DNA of 60,080 nt from a virus. Positions within the stretch are counted from its first letter, which is position 1. Each line of letters opens with the position of its first letter. The notes under the pieces are model-generated. The model was not told the DNA's origin. It was given only the letters and a program-made list of their open reading frames with translations, and made no database searches. Of this stretch, positions 43,492 to 50,953 are shown piece after piece. Both the position numbers and the translations under genes were made by a program. The DNA is taken from positions 1 through 60,080 of the IMG/VR virus record IMGVR_UViG_3300044535_000805. One strand, written 5' to 3'.

Positions 43492-44650
43492 TTTGTATCC
43501 AGTTTACAAAACTAGCAGGATAGATACTGAAATCTAAATTGCGGCGCCGGGCAAACTCCTTTAGGTATACAGATAATGTCTGCTGTTGTTGCGCTGTAAC
43601 TGGTGCCATCATGGTTTGTATAATGGTGTCACGAAATTCTATTTCACTGTTGTTTAATAGTTCAGACAAGGCGTGTTTACTATCAGCATCTAATACGTTG
43701 ACATTTAGAAATTCTGGTTCACTACAAAATTCATACTTGATATGTTTTCCTTTGAATTGTTCTACAAATTCAAAGAAACCAAATATTGTTAAATTGCTTA
43801 GTACGCAAGAAAAATACCATTCAAATCCCTGCTGTTCAATTTGTTTTAAATTTATTTCAAAATTTTCCCACGTGTTGCCGAATCGATTAAATTCGTAGAA
43901 TGCCCCACAGTTTTCTGCACTAACAATTAAGGTTATACGATTTCTATTTTTTAATTTTGTTAGTTGTTTTTCAAACCGGATTGGATCTACTCCCAGGCCT
44001 GTATAAATCTTGACTTGATTATGCTCGCTAATTTTGTTTACCAATTCTACTAAATTATTGTAAAGAAATGTTTCGCCGCCAGTGATATAAACACAATCGG
44101 TGGTGCGTAATCGTTCTATCTCATCAGTAAGTGTAATGTATCCTGTGCTTGCTTGATGTTCGGGCTGACTAATTTTTAATAGAAGTTTGTCTATTGGCGA
44201 AATAATAAATCTATCGTGCTCTAAATAAGACCCATGTTCGTTGATATCGCGCAACCATGCTGTACTATAATTTTTACAGCAATACGAGCAAGTCATATTA
44301 CAAGTTGACCCTAACATGATGTGTAAATTTTTTGGAGCATCAACTTGAACAGAATCAAACCGTTCTTTTTGTGTAGGGAATATCATTCTGCGACTAACAG
44401 TTCCAATATTCTCTGGTCTCCAGCAAACATCTTCACAGCTGGACACAGGCTGATTATCCAGCATCTGTTGCCGTTCGTTTTGCAAAGAAGGGGTATTAAA
44501 TAACTGCCCTGGATTTTGTTTGATCCAGTTTATATTGACTTGTTCAGGACGGGCGGCACAACATGAAAACGTCTGCCGCTTCTCTAGATCAACCGAAAGC
44601 CAGGTGAATTTTTCACTGCAATAAAAATCACCAGGCGGTAGTTGATCCAT
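43484..44650 (-). CDS. Radical SAM protein with N-terminal four-Cys module (family member B)
   Basis: 388 aa from the ATG at 44650, which shares one base with the previous stop (TGATG); a TTG one codon earlier is ignored. The catalytic cluster is CNMTCSYC (Cys117, Cys121, Cys124) and the SAM loop is VYITGGETFLYNN, with GGET in place of GGEP. N-terminal cysteines are Cys11, Cys30/31, Cys72 and Cys76, the last pair spaced C-x3-C rather than C-x2-C. It is the most divergent member. ENCGAFYEFNRFGNTWENFEINL holds the position of the family YVRYG segment. Confidence 0.85.
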   Translation of the reverse strand: MDQLPPGDFYCSEKFTWLSVDLEKRQTFSCCAARPEQVNINWIKQNPGQLFNTPSLQNERQQMLDNQPVSSCEDVCWRPENIGTVSRRMIFPTQKERFDSVQVDAPKNLHIMLGSTCNMTCSYCCKNYSTAWLRDINEHGSYLEHDRFIISPIDKLLLKISQPEHQASTGYITLTDEIERLRTTDCVYITGGETFLYNNLVELVNKISEHNQVKIYTGLGVDPIRFEKQLTKLKNRNRITLIVSAENCGAFYEFNRFGNTWENFEINLKQIEQQGFEWYFSCVLSNLTIFGFFEFVEQFKGKHIKYEFCSEPEFLNVNVLDADSKHALSELLNNSEIEFRDTIIQTMMAPVTAQQQQTLSVYLKEFARRRNLDFSIYPASFVNWIQNA

Positions 44651-44910
44651 CAATTTTCCCAGTCTTCTTCGTTGTAGTCTTCTTCTTCAGACTCTTCTTC
44701 ATCTTCTGCGTAGTCTTTGTCGTTGTCAAGATATGATGTAAGTGCTCGTTTGATATCTACATCGCCTTTGAAAGCGTTACGGATATCTTCAACGTCTGAA
44801 TCATTGTCCATTAGAATCTGAACCACAGTTTCTGCCGCTTCGTTGCGATCAACTGTGTTTACATACCTCTTGAGTTCTCCCCAAATTTCTGCGGCTACAT
44901 GTTCACTCAT
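44650..44910 (-). CDS. Small acidic phage protein downstream of uvsX, 86 aa
   Basis: EHVAAEIWGELKRYVNTVDRN is familiar from a conserved small gene next to uvsX in T4-like cyanophages; function unknown. The C-terminal 20 residues are almost all Glu, Asp and Tyr, a DNA-mimic-like acidic tail also typical of gp32 and UvsX partners. It overlaps uvsX by 4 bases and radical SAM gene B by one. Confidence 0.8.
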   Translation of the reverse strand: MSEHVAAEIWGELKRYVNTVDRNEAAETVVQILMDNDSDVEDIRNAFKGDVDIKRALTSYLDNDKDYAEDEEESEEEDYNEEDWEN

Positions 44911-45962
44911 TCTGCTTCCTCCTCGCCGGTACTTACCTCTTCCTTGATATTTCCAAAGTCTTTCATCACAGTATCAAGACAGTTGTCATCGTTGCGTTCC
45001 CATCCTTTGCGGAACTTCTTGATGATTTCACCTTGGCTTGTGGTAAACACCAGGCTGTTGCCTTCTTTCTTGAGTAGGCCTTTTTTCTCAATCAAGTCAG
45101 TTAATCCTGAGTAAGGACTCATGCCTGTTGTGTAGGGAATCTTGACTTGCACGCCTTCAAAAGGTTTGGCATAGCGTGTTTTCATTACTTTACAGCCGGC
45201 ACGGATACCCATGACATCAGTGATCTTGTTGCCGTCCTCGTCCTCTTTCAGTTTCATCTTCTTCATGGCTACCACAATTGAGCTGGCATAGATAAAGCCC
45301 TGACCGCCGGAGATCTTGTCATCGGGATCAAACATGTCTTGGCTTGCGTATGTGTGATTGGTACATACCAATCCAACATTGTAACTACCAAACATGTTCA
45401 CACAGTTACGCACAAGTGCTGTGAGTGCTTTGGGCTTACGACCTAGATCACCCTTCATTTCGCCTGCATCAAACTGGTTCACATCAGTGGGTGTCAACAA
45501 CATGCCTAGACTGTCAATCACAAACATGACCTTGGGACGCTCGCCATCTGGCAAGGCCTTGTAGTCACTCATGAATGTTGAGATAGTTTTGGCCACATCG
45601 TCAATCATGGCCATACTCAGCTTGAGCAATTTGCTGTCACTTGTGTCAACGCCAAGTGCTTTGAGCCAGTCTTCATCCAGTGCATTTTCACTGTCAATCA
45701 ACACCACAAAGATACCTTGCTCTTGTGCGTTCTTCACAATGTTGCCTGAGCAGATATAACTTTTACCTGCACCAGAGTCGCCGGCAAACACAGTGACCTT
45801 GCCCAAGGGAATGCCTCGATTGAAGTCTCCTGAGATCAGGTAGTTCAGTGCATAGTTGCCTGTTGAGATCCAGTCTGTGGGATCGTTAAAGCCGATCGAC
45901 AAGCCGTCAATGCTCTTGGTAATTTCCTTGCGGAACTTGCTTACATCAAATGGTTTTCCCAT
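44907..45962 (-). CDS. uvsX: Recombinase UvsX (RecA family)
   Basis: Strand-exchange protein for recombination-dependent replication. 351 aa with Walker A GDSGAGKS (61-68), Walker B VMFVIDSLGMLL, the L2-like GQGFIYASSIVV region and a QFDAGEMKGDLGRKPKAL loop, as in T4-like UvsX. The Glu-rich C-terminal tail (EEVSTGEEEAE) would contact partners. AAGGAA precedes the ATG. The gene lies between radical SAM members C and B. Confidence 0.96.
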   Translation of the reverse strand: MGKPFDVSKFRKEITKSIDGLSIGFNDPTDWISTGNYALNYLISGDFNRGIPLGKVTVFAGDSGAGKSYICSGNIVKNAQEQGIFVVLIDSENALDEDWLKALGVDTSDSKLLKLSMAMIDDVAKTISTFMSDYKALPDGERPKVMFVIDSLGMLLTPTDVNQFDAGEMKGDLGRKPKALTALVRNCVNMFGSYNVGLVCTNHTYASQDMFDPDDKISGGQGFIYASSIVVAMKKMKLKEDEDGNKITDVMGIRAGCKVMKTRYAKPFEGVQVKIPYTTGMSPYSGLTDLIEKKGLLKKEGNSLVFTTSQGEIIKKFRKGWERNDDNCLDTVMKDFGNIKEEVSTGEEEAE

Positions 45963-45964
45963 GA

Positions 45965-47125
45965 TTAATTTCCTTCTTTAAATTTATATAACTCTTTAAA
46001 AATTTTACTACTGTCAATTTTTCTTCTAATATCAATATTTTTCAGGTTTTCAAATGTTGCGTTGAGATCTTTTTCAACTGGTGTAGATATGTAGTTTAAC
46101 ATTAAACTCAGAGAATTGTAAAGACAATAGGCAGGGTTTGATAGATTTAGTTTGCTCTGAATTTTATTTCTCAATAGTGTTAGCTCAGAATCTGGCAAAT
46201 TTCCCACATGCCAAACTTTGGGATTATCCAACGGGTTTACAATAAACGAATTTTCGTGAAACCCTAAATTTTGCAAAAATTCTATGCAATCTAATACTCC
46301 ATATGCGGTCATAATGCACCATGTGGAGTTGAAATTTATTTTTTCAAAGTCTTGTCTAAGTTGTTGTAAATTGTTAATGAACTGATCCCAGACTCCACCA
46401 TAACGCACATATTCAAATTCTTTGCCGACACCGTCAACACTCACTGTCCAATGTACATTTTTAAACTGTTTGAGCAAGTTATAAATCTCGTTGTTAATTA
46501 TACTTAGATTGGTGTTGATTCGTATTTCTACATTGGGATTAATCTCACGTATTTTTTTTAACAACACTATATTTTCTTTGATCAACAATGGCTCTCCACC
46601 TGCTAGATATATGTGCTCTACTGTGTTTAGATTACTGTAAATGTAATCCAAAGATTGTTGTAATGCATCTTCTTTTATATGTTGTGGTAAATTTAATTCG
46701 CTAGCCCAAGCACTACTTAGATCTGGTCCGCAATAGATACACGCAAAATTGCAAGTGTTTTTCCAACGAAGATCTAACATGTTCAATCTGTAATTACTTG
46801 TATTGTCAAAAAATTCTAAGTCATTATTTTTTAACGTTTTTAGATACCACACTCTGTTGCTAACCGAATTAGGACTAAATTTTTGATTTTTTTCTAATAG
46901 ATGACAGTGACTGCATCTATTGTGCAGGACGTCGTTTAACATGTCTTGTTTGATGAGTTGATTGTTTTCTCCGTGCAAAATATTCTTTAACGGCTGTGAG
47001 TTTATGTTTCCCAAAGTTTCGTTAGTAATAGCACAATTTCTTACATCACCGTCGGGCTGTATGTACACTCCTAACCAAGGCAAGGTACAAAAACTTTTTT
47101 TAGTTAGATATTCTTTTGGGGTCAT
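45965..47125 (-). CDS. Radical SAM protein with N-terminal four-Cys module (family member C)
   Basis: 386 aa. N-terminal auxiliary module: Cys13 in FCTLPWLGVYIQPDGDV, Cys31, Cys71 and Cys74 (CSHC). Catalytic cluster CNFACIYC (Cys125, Cys129, Cys132) with YLAGGEPLLI as SAM-binding loop, NTNLSIIN and WTVSVDGVGKEFEYVRYGG. This is the most typical member and aligns readily with E and F. It is 1-2 bases from uvsX on one side and SDR1 on the other, so it is translated in the gp32-uvsX operon. Confidence 0.9.
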   Translation of the reverse strand: MTPKEYLTKKSFCTLPWLGVYIQPDGDVRNCAITNETLGNINSQPLKNILHGENNQLIKQDMLNDVLHNRCSHCHLLEKNQKFSPNSVSNRVWYLKTLKNNDLEFFDNTSNYRLNMLDLRWKNTCNFACIYCGPDLSSAWASELNLPQHIKEDALQQSLDYIYSNLNTVEHIYLAGGEPLLIKENIVLLKKIREINPNVEIRINTNLSIINNEIYNLLKQFKNVHWTVSVDGVGKEFEYVRYGGVWDQFINNLQQLRQDFEKINFNSTWCIMTAYGVLDCIEFLQNLGFHENSFIVNPLDNPKVWHVGNLPDSELTLLRNKIQSKLNLSNPAYCLYNSLSLMLNYISTPVEKDLNATFENLKNIDIRRKIDSSKIFKELYKFKEGN

Positions 47126-47126
47126 G

Positions 47127-47672
47127 TTAAAAAGTTATTTCTTTAAGATTGAATCCGAGGTTGTTAGTTTCTGACATTATTAACAAGAATGTTTTTACCC
47201 AGTTAGTCAGTTTTGTTTGTTCCTCAACTGTGATTGTATCACTATAAAGATGCACAGGGTTGATCAAAACAATCCTGGGCCAAACAGATTTAAATGACAA
47301 CTGGGCACTGGCCTCATTCAATGAAACTTTGGCTGTACGGTATGCATCCATGCCAGGATCATCAAACAGATTTCTTGGCAAGACTGGAGTATAGGTAATT
47401 GCACTGCTAATATTTATTATGGTTTTTTGTTGGTTTTTCCAACGTTTCCATAGTTCATATAGTACGGTTGTTTGAACAAAATCTGGTTTTGCAACATTGA
47501 TAAACATGTCACACTCAGTAGTTTGATCAAGCATTTTTTGCATGTGATCCCAATTTCTTAGATCGTAGCCGTTGGAGCGACTGAACCCGCTGACTTGATG
47601 TCCTGATTCTTCATACGTTTTTTTAAACTCGGCGCCAAGGCCTCGAGTATGACCAGTGATAGCAATTTTCAT
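47127..47672 (-). CDS. Short-chain dehydrogenase/reductase (SDR 1)
   Basis: 181 aa NAD(P)-dependent oxidoreductase. Cofactor loop GHTRGLG (7-13), FINVAKP in place of NNAG, catalytic Ser in NISSAITY and Tyr111-x3-Lys115 (YRTAK). It is shorter than classical SDRs (about 250 aa), like SDR2 beside it; the substrate loop and C-terminal part are trimmed. It overlaps SDR2 by 4 bases. Linked with radical SAM members C and D, it could reduce a keto group made by them, giving epimerisation (inference). Confidence 0.88.
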   Translation of the reverse strand: MKIAITGHTRGLGAEFKKTYEESGHQVSGFSRSNGYDLRNWDHMQKMLDQTTECDMFINVAKPDFVQTTVLYELWKRWKNQQKTIINISSAITYTPVLPRNLFDDPGMDAYRTAKVSLNEASAQLSFKSVWPRIVLINPVHLYSDTITVEEQTKLTNWVKTFLLIMSETNNLGFNLKEITF

Positions 47673-48211
47673 AATTTTGGACCCAATGATATATCTGAGA
47701 TAGTTAAATTATTGGTCTGTGCTATTTCTAACATAGATACCAACGCTCCGGCCCAGACATTTACATCTGCGGCAGGTGGCACTGTTTTGTCAGCACTGGT
47801 TGCAATGTTGCCCGGTCGAACTAGAGTAATTTTTATACCTGAGCGACTATTTCGTATTTGACTTACCGCTTGTTCTAGTGTGGTTTTTTGTATTCTGTAA
47901 GCCATCATATCCAGTCCAGGCAATACACTCACCGGATCTTGTGTCATCATGGTGCTGATGACCATGATGTGTTTACCACTACCTTTCCAACGCTGAACCA
48001 TCTCAAACAACAATTCGGTCTGCGCATAGCCTGCTTGTGCGTTGTTTATAAACATATCACAGGGTTCTATTGCGTCGGCTATTTTTGGTATCACTCGTAT
48101 GTTATGGCCTGTGCGGCGGCTTAGACTTAGTATCTCGTGACCACGTGCTTGGTATTCGTTACCCAGTGCCTGACCTATTCCAGCTGTGCCGCCTGTAATT
48201 GCTATTTTCAT
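47669..48211 (-). CDS. Short-chain dehydrogenase/reductase (SDR 2)
   Basis: 180 aa from the ATG at 48211 (overlapping the stop of radical SAM member D as ATGA; a frame to 48226 is not used). Cofactor loop GGTAGIG (7-13), FINNAQAG, VISTMMT at the Ser position, and Tyr105-x3-Lys109 (YRIQK). SDR1 is a clear tandem paralog: both share MKIAITG, CDMFIN, the LYELWKRWK/LFEMVQRWK helix and size. Confidence 0.88.
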   Translation of the reverse strand: MKIAITGGTAGIGQALGNEYQARGHEILSLSRRTGHNIRVIPKIADAIEPCDMFINNAQAGYAQTELLFEMVQRWKGSGKHIMVISTMMTQDPVSVLPGLDMMAYRIQKTTLEQAVSQIRNSRSGIKITLVRPGNIATSADKTVPPAADVNVWAGALVSMLEIAQTNNLTISDISLGPKL

Positions 48212-49173
48212 TGATAGTAATCCCAAAGTTTAATACCACGCAACTGATCTTGTGCATGTGTCCATGACTGTAGTTCAATTGTGTTGTCTCGATCCTGGCC
48301 CACTATGGATTTTAATTCATCTGGTACATCAGCAGTTCTTGTAAAATGATTATTGTACTTGACGTTTAGTACCTCTGGCTGTTCCAGCAATGCCCAGGAG
48401 TGATCAAGACCTTGCTGTTTTGTATATGCAAAAATATTCTTCAAGTTGCTGATATTTAACGAACTGACTGTGGTCCAGGTGTTTAGTTCTTGGATTCCCA
48501 TGTTTCTGTATATGTCAAGATTTCGTTCAAAGTTTTCCCACTTGATAGGCCAACGCACATAATCATGAACACGTCCGATACCATCCAGGCTCACTGTGAC
48601 TGTGACGTGTACGCCACGCTTGACCAGTTGCTGTATTTCTGGAATGACCATAGAACAGTTGGTGTTGATTCTAACGCTGACCACTGATGGAGGAATATTT
48701 TTAAGTATGTTGCGATAGTTTTTACTGGCACTGGGTTCACCACCATTAATATCCAAATGAACCACACGCTCTAATGGCAATTGCCAAAATGCCGCTGAGT
48801 TATCTACTATGGGATAGTTACTAGATATTAAACTGCCTATCTTGGTGCTTAGATTTTGATTGCAAGATTGGCAAGCACTATTACAAATGTTGTCTAGTAC
48901 CCCGCCAACAGTAAGATAGTCCAGGCGTGTTTGTTTTTTATCAAATTTGATAGCATTGAGTCTTATGCTGGTGTTGTTGATTTGTTCTGTTTGTTGACAC
49001 CGCACACATTCCTTGGGCCATGTATCTGGATTGCTTTTGATATCACTTAACCAATCACTAGCGTTCATTTTCTCTATGGTATCAAACTCAGGTGGATTGA
49101 CCATATGACCGCATCGACTCATGGTACCATTGGGATTAAATCTCACAAAGTGATCAAGTCTCGGGCAATACAT
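48208..49173 (-). CDS. Radical SAM protein with N-terminal four-Cys module (family member D)
   Basis: 321 aa, the shortest member. Module cysteines Cys3, Cys21, Cys56, Cys59 (CVRC); catalytic cluster CNSACQSC (Cys97, Cys101, Cys104); SAM loop DINGGEPSASKNY; RINTNCSM; TVSLDGIGRVHDYVRWP. The usual aromatic residue before the third Cys is replaced by Ser. It overlaps SDR2 and the sulfotransferase-like gene (20 bases). Confidence 0.87.
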   Translation of the reverse strand: MYCPRLDHFVRFNPNGTMSRCGHMVNPPEFDTIEKMNASDWLSDIKSNPDTWPKECVRCQQTEQINNTSIRLNAIKFDKKQTRLDYLTVGGVLDNICNSACQSCNQNLSTKIGSLISSNYPIVDNSAAFWQLPLERVVHLDINGGEPSASKNYRNILKNIPPSVVSVRINTNCSMVIPEIQQLVKRGVHVTVTVSLDGIGRVHDYVRWPIKWENFERNLDIYRNMGIQELNTWTTVSSLNISNLKNIFAYTKQQGLDHSWALLEQPEVLNVKYNNHFTRTADVPDELKSIVGQDRDNTIELQSWTHAQDQLRGIKLWDYYQ

Positions 49174-49780
49174 GTTCGATGATATTTTTATAATTTTTTT
49201 GATAGTAATCCAAGAGTTCGCTCCAGGTAAATTCTTGACCAGCCAACTCTAAAAGTATTTGATCTAAATACAGCCACAACTCAATACCGTGATTTTCTTT
49301 AAACAATTCAGCAACAAAGTCTTTACTGGGCGGAATAACGTATGCTCTAGATTCAAAATCAGTTATTGCGCCAAAGTCTTTGAAGTTCCTAAAGCGTATT
49401 TTTGTATCGTTACGTAGATAACGAGAAAGATTTGCCAACCAGTGAAACTGGGGCAAGTAGTGTGTGTTTAAAAATTTATATCGCTTGGCAAACCAAAATG
49501 CTGTAGAAGAATCTAACTCAGGATAGTCGCGTTGAAGATGTTGCAGGTATGTGTTAATTCCACTGACATATCTGTCTCGGGGGTTGCGTATGTAGACATC
49601 CACATAGTCCAGCGCCAAAATCTCATGATTACTAAACACCACGAGATTCTCTTTTTTTTGCTGATATCGCAAACTGGTGTTTCCGTTTTTTTGAATTAGA
49701 TAAACCCATTGATTGTGAAGTGGTAGAGATACCACTTCACATAGATTTGGAAACAATTCTGTATCCAAAGACGTTTTCAT
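49154..49780 (-). CDS. Sulfotransferase-like protein, 208 aa
   Basis: Carries the two PAPS-binding signatures of the sulfotransferase fold: LIQKNGNTSLRY (5'-phosphosulfate loop with Lys31, residues 29-39) and VYIRNPRDRYVSGINTYL (3'-phosphate motif, Arg65 and Ser73). The rest is helical and aromatic. It would sulfate a sugar hydroxyl, fitting the glycan genes. It is the first gene after gp32, sharing one base with it (49780). Confidence 0.8.
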   Translation of the reverse strand: MKTSLDTELFPNLCEVVSLPLHNQWVYLIQKNGNTSLRYQQKKENLVVFSNHEILALDYVDVYIRNPRDRYVSGINTYLQHLQRDYPELDSSTAFWFAKRYKFLNTHYLPQFHWLANLSRYLRNDTKIRFRNFKDFGAITDFESRAYVIPPSKDFVAELFKENHGIELWLYLDQILLELAGQEFTWSELLDYYQKNYKNIIEHVLPET

Positions 49781-50769
49781 TACTGCTTTTGACGTGCTCG
49801 GATCATGGCCAAGATATCTTGGGCGTTGCCACCGGCCACCGGCTTGGCTACTGGAGCAGTAGCAGTTGCTGGCTCGTCCTCATCCCAGGCAGGTGTTTCT
49901 GCCGCCGGAGCAGGTGCGGCTTTTGCTACTGGAGCAGGTTTAGCTGGTGTATCCTCGTCGCTTGCGGCTGCACCAGCAGGTGCTTGTACACCAGCAGGAC
50001 GGAAGTACTGACCCCAACGCTCAGTGTCGTATGGCTGTCCATCTACACTTGCTTCAAACATCTCTTTGATGACTCGGAGCTCAACGTCAGTTGGCTTCTT
50101 GGGCAAGAATGTGCTCAAGTCAAACAATCCATGCTTTTCAATCGCAGCCTGTTCAGCCTCTGTCAGTGCTGACTCTTTACGTGCCCACTTGGATCCGTTA
50201 TAGTCAGCAAAACCGCCTTTGCTTCCTTTGGTGATACGGAAGTCCAGGCCACGCAAGTAGTCTGTTGGCAATTCTTCCAGTTCAGGATCCATCAAGGCGC
50301 CCTTGATAGTTGTAAAGATTTGTGGACCAATGATGAATCGACGAATTGGATTCTCTGGAGTTTTGTCGTCACCCAGTGCGTTTTCGCGCACAAAGCCTTG
50401 GAAGATGTAACTGCGTTTCTTCCAGTACTTACGACCCATGTCTTCAAGAGTCTTGTCCTTGAACCATGTGCGTACTTCTGCCAGGATTGGGCAGGCTTCC
50501 TGCCACATTTCCACGCAAGGTACTTGTACCATGACTTGTTTGGATTCCATCTCTCCTTTGACACCGTTGAAGGGCAAACGAATCATTGCTCGTTCTTGCC
50601 AAAAGAAAGTGTTTTTAGAGTTACCGTCTGGGAGGAAGCGTAGTGTAGCAGAGCTGCCTTCTTCCATATTCCAATGCGGATAAATTGAGTTGTCGCCACG
50701 TTCAGTGGATTGACCACCTTTTGATTCTGCTGCCTGCAGTCGTGCGCGGATTTCTGCTAATGATGCCAT
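49780..50769 (-). CDS. 32: Single-stranded DNA-binding protein gp32
   Basis: Coats ssDNA at forks and recombination intermediates and recruits UvsY. 329 aa; the N-terminal basic helix (SLAEIRARLQAAESKGGQS) for cooperativity, an OB-fold core (HWNMEEGSSATLRFLPDG, FWQERAMIRLPFNG, CVEMWQEACPILAEVRTWF, SYIFQGFVRENA) and a long Ala/Pro/Asp/Glu C-terminal tail ending DILAMIRARQ are as in aquatic T4-like gp32. It has a 180-base leader with hairpins, an arrangement expected for translational autoregulation. Confidence 0.94.
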   Translation of the reverse strand: MASLAEIRARLQAAESKGGQSTERGDNSIYPHWNMEEGSSATLRFLPDGNSKNTFFWQERAMIRLPFNGVKGEMESKQVMVQVPCVEMWQEACPILAEVRTWFKDKTLEDMGRKYWKKRSYIFQGFVRENALGDDKTPENPIRRFIIGPQIFTTIKGALMDPELEELPTDYLRGLDFRITKGSKGGFADYNGSKWARKESALTEAEQAAIEKHGLFDLSTFLPKKPTDVELRVIKEMFEASVDGQPYDTERWGQYFRPAGVQAPAGAAASDEDTPAKPAPVAKAAPAPAAETPAWDEDEPATATAPVAKPVAGGNAQDILAMIRARQKQ

Positions 50770-50953
50770 ATTGTGTTGCCTTTCTATGCGTTAATATGAT
50801 TTTAAAATTTAAGACTTGCTTAAATGCTGCCTACAAGGTTATTTTAACACAGCCTGTCTGTGTTTCCTACCTTTACGGTAGAGAATTTTGCCTAACTTGT
50901 TGTTTACGGAAGTGTGCGCTACTACACACACTTCTTTTATGCGTTTATTTATG
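50770..50953 (-). promoter_or_regulatory. Structured leader of the gp32 gene
   Basis: A 184-base gene-free stretch. On the minus strand it holds a late-like box CATAAATA (50953-50946), a 10-bp hairpin with one mismatch (909-934, GAAGTGTG arm), a CTACC/GGTAG stem (867-881) and an AACACAG/CTGTGTT stem with a 5-base loop (846-864), then an A/T-rich unstructured run before GAAAGG and the ATG. T4 gene 32 is regulated through a folded leader and an unstructured operator, which this resembles. No T-run follows the hairpins. Confidence 0.55.
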
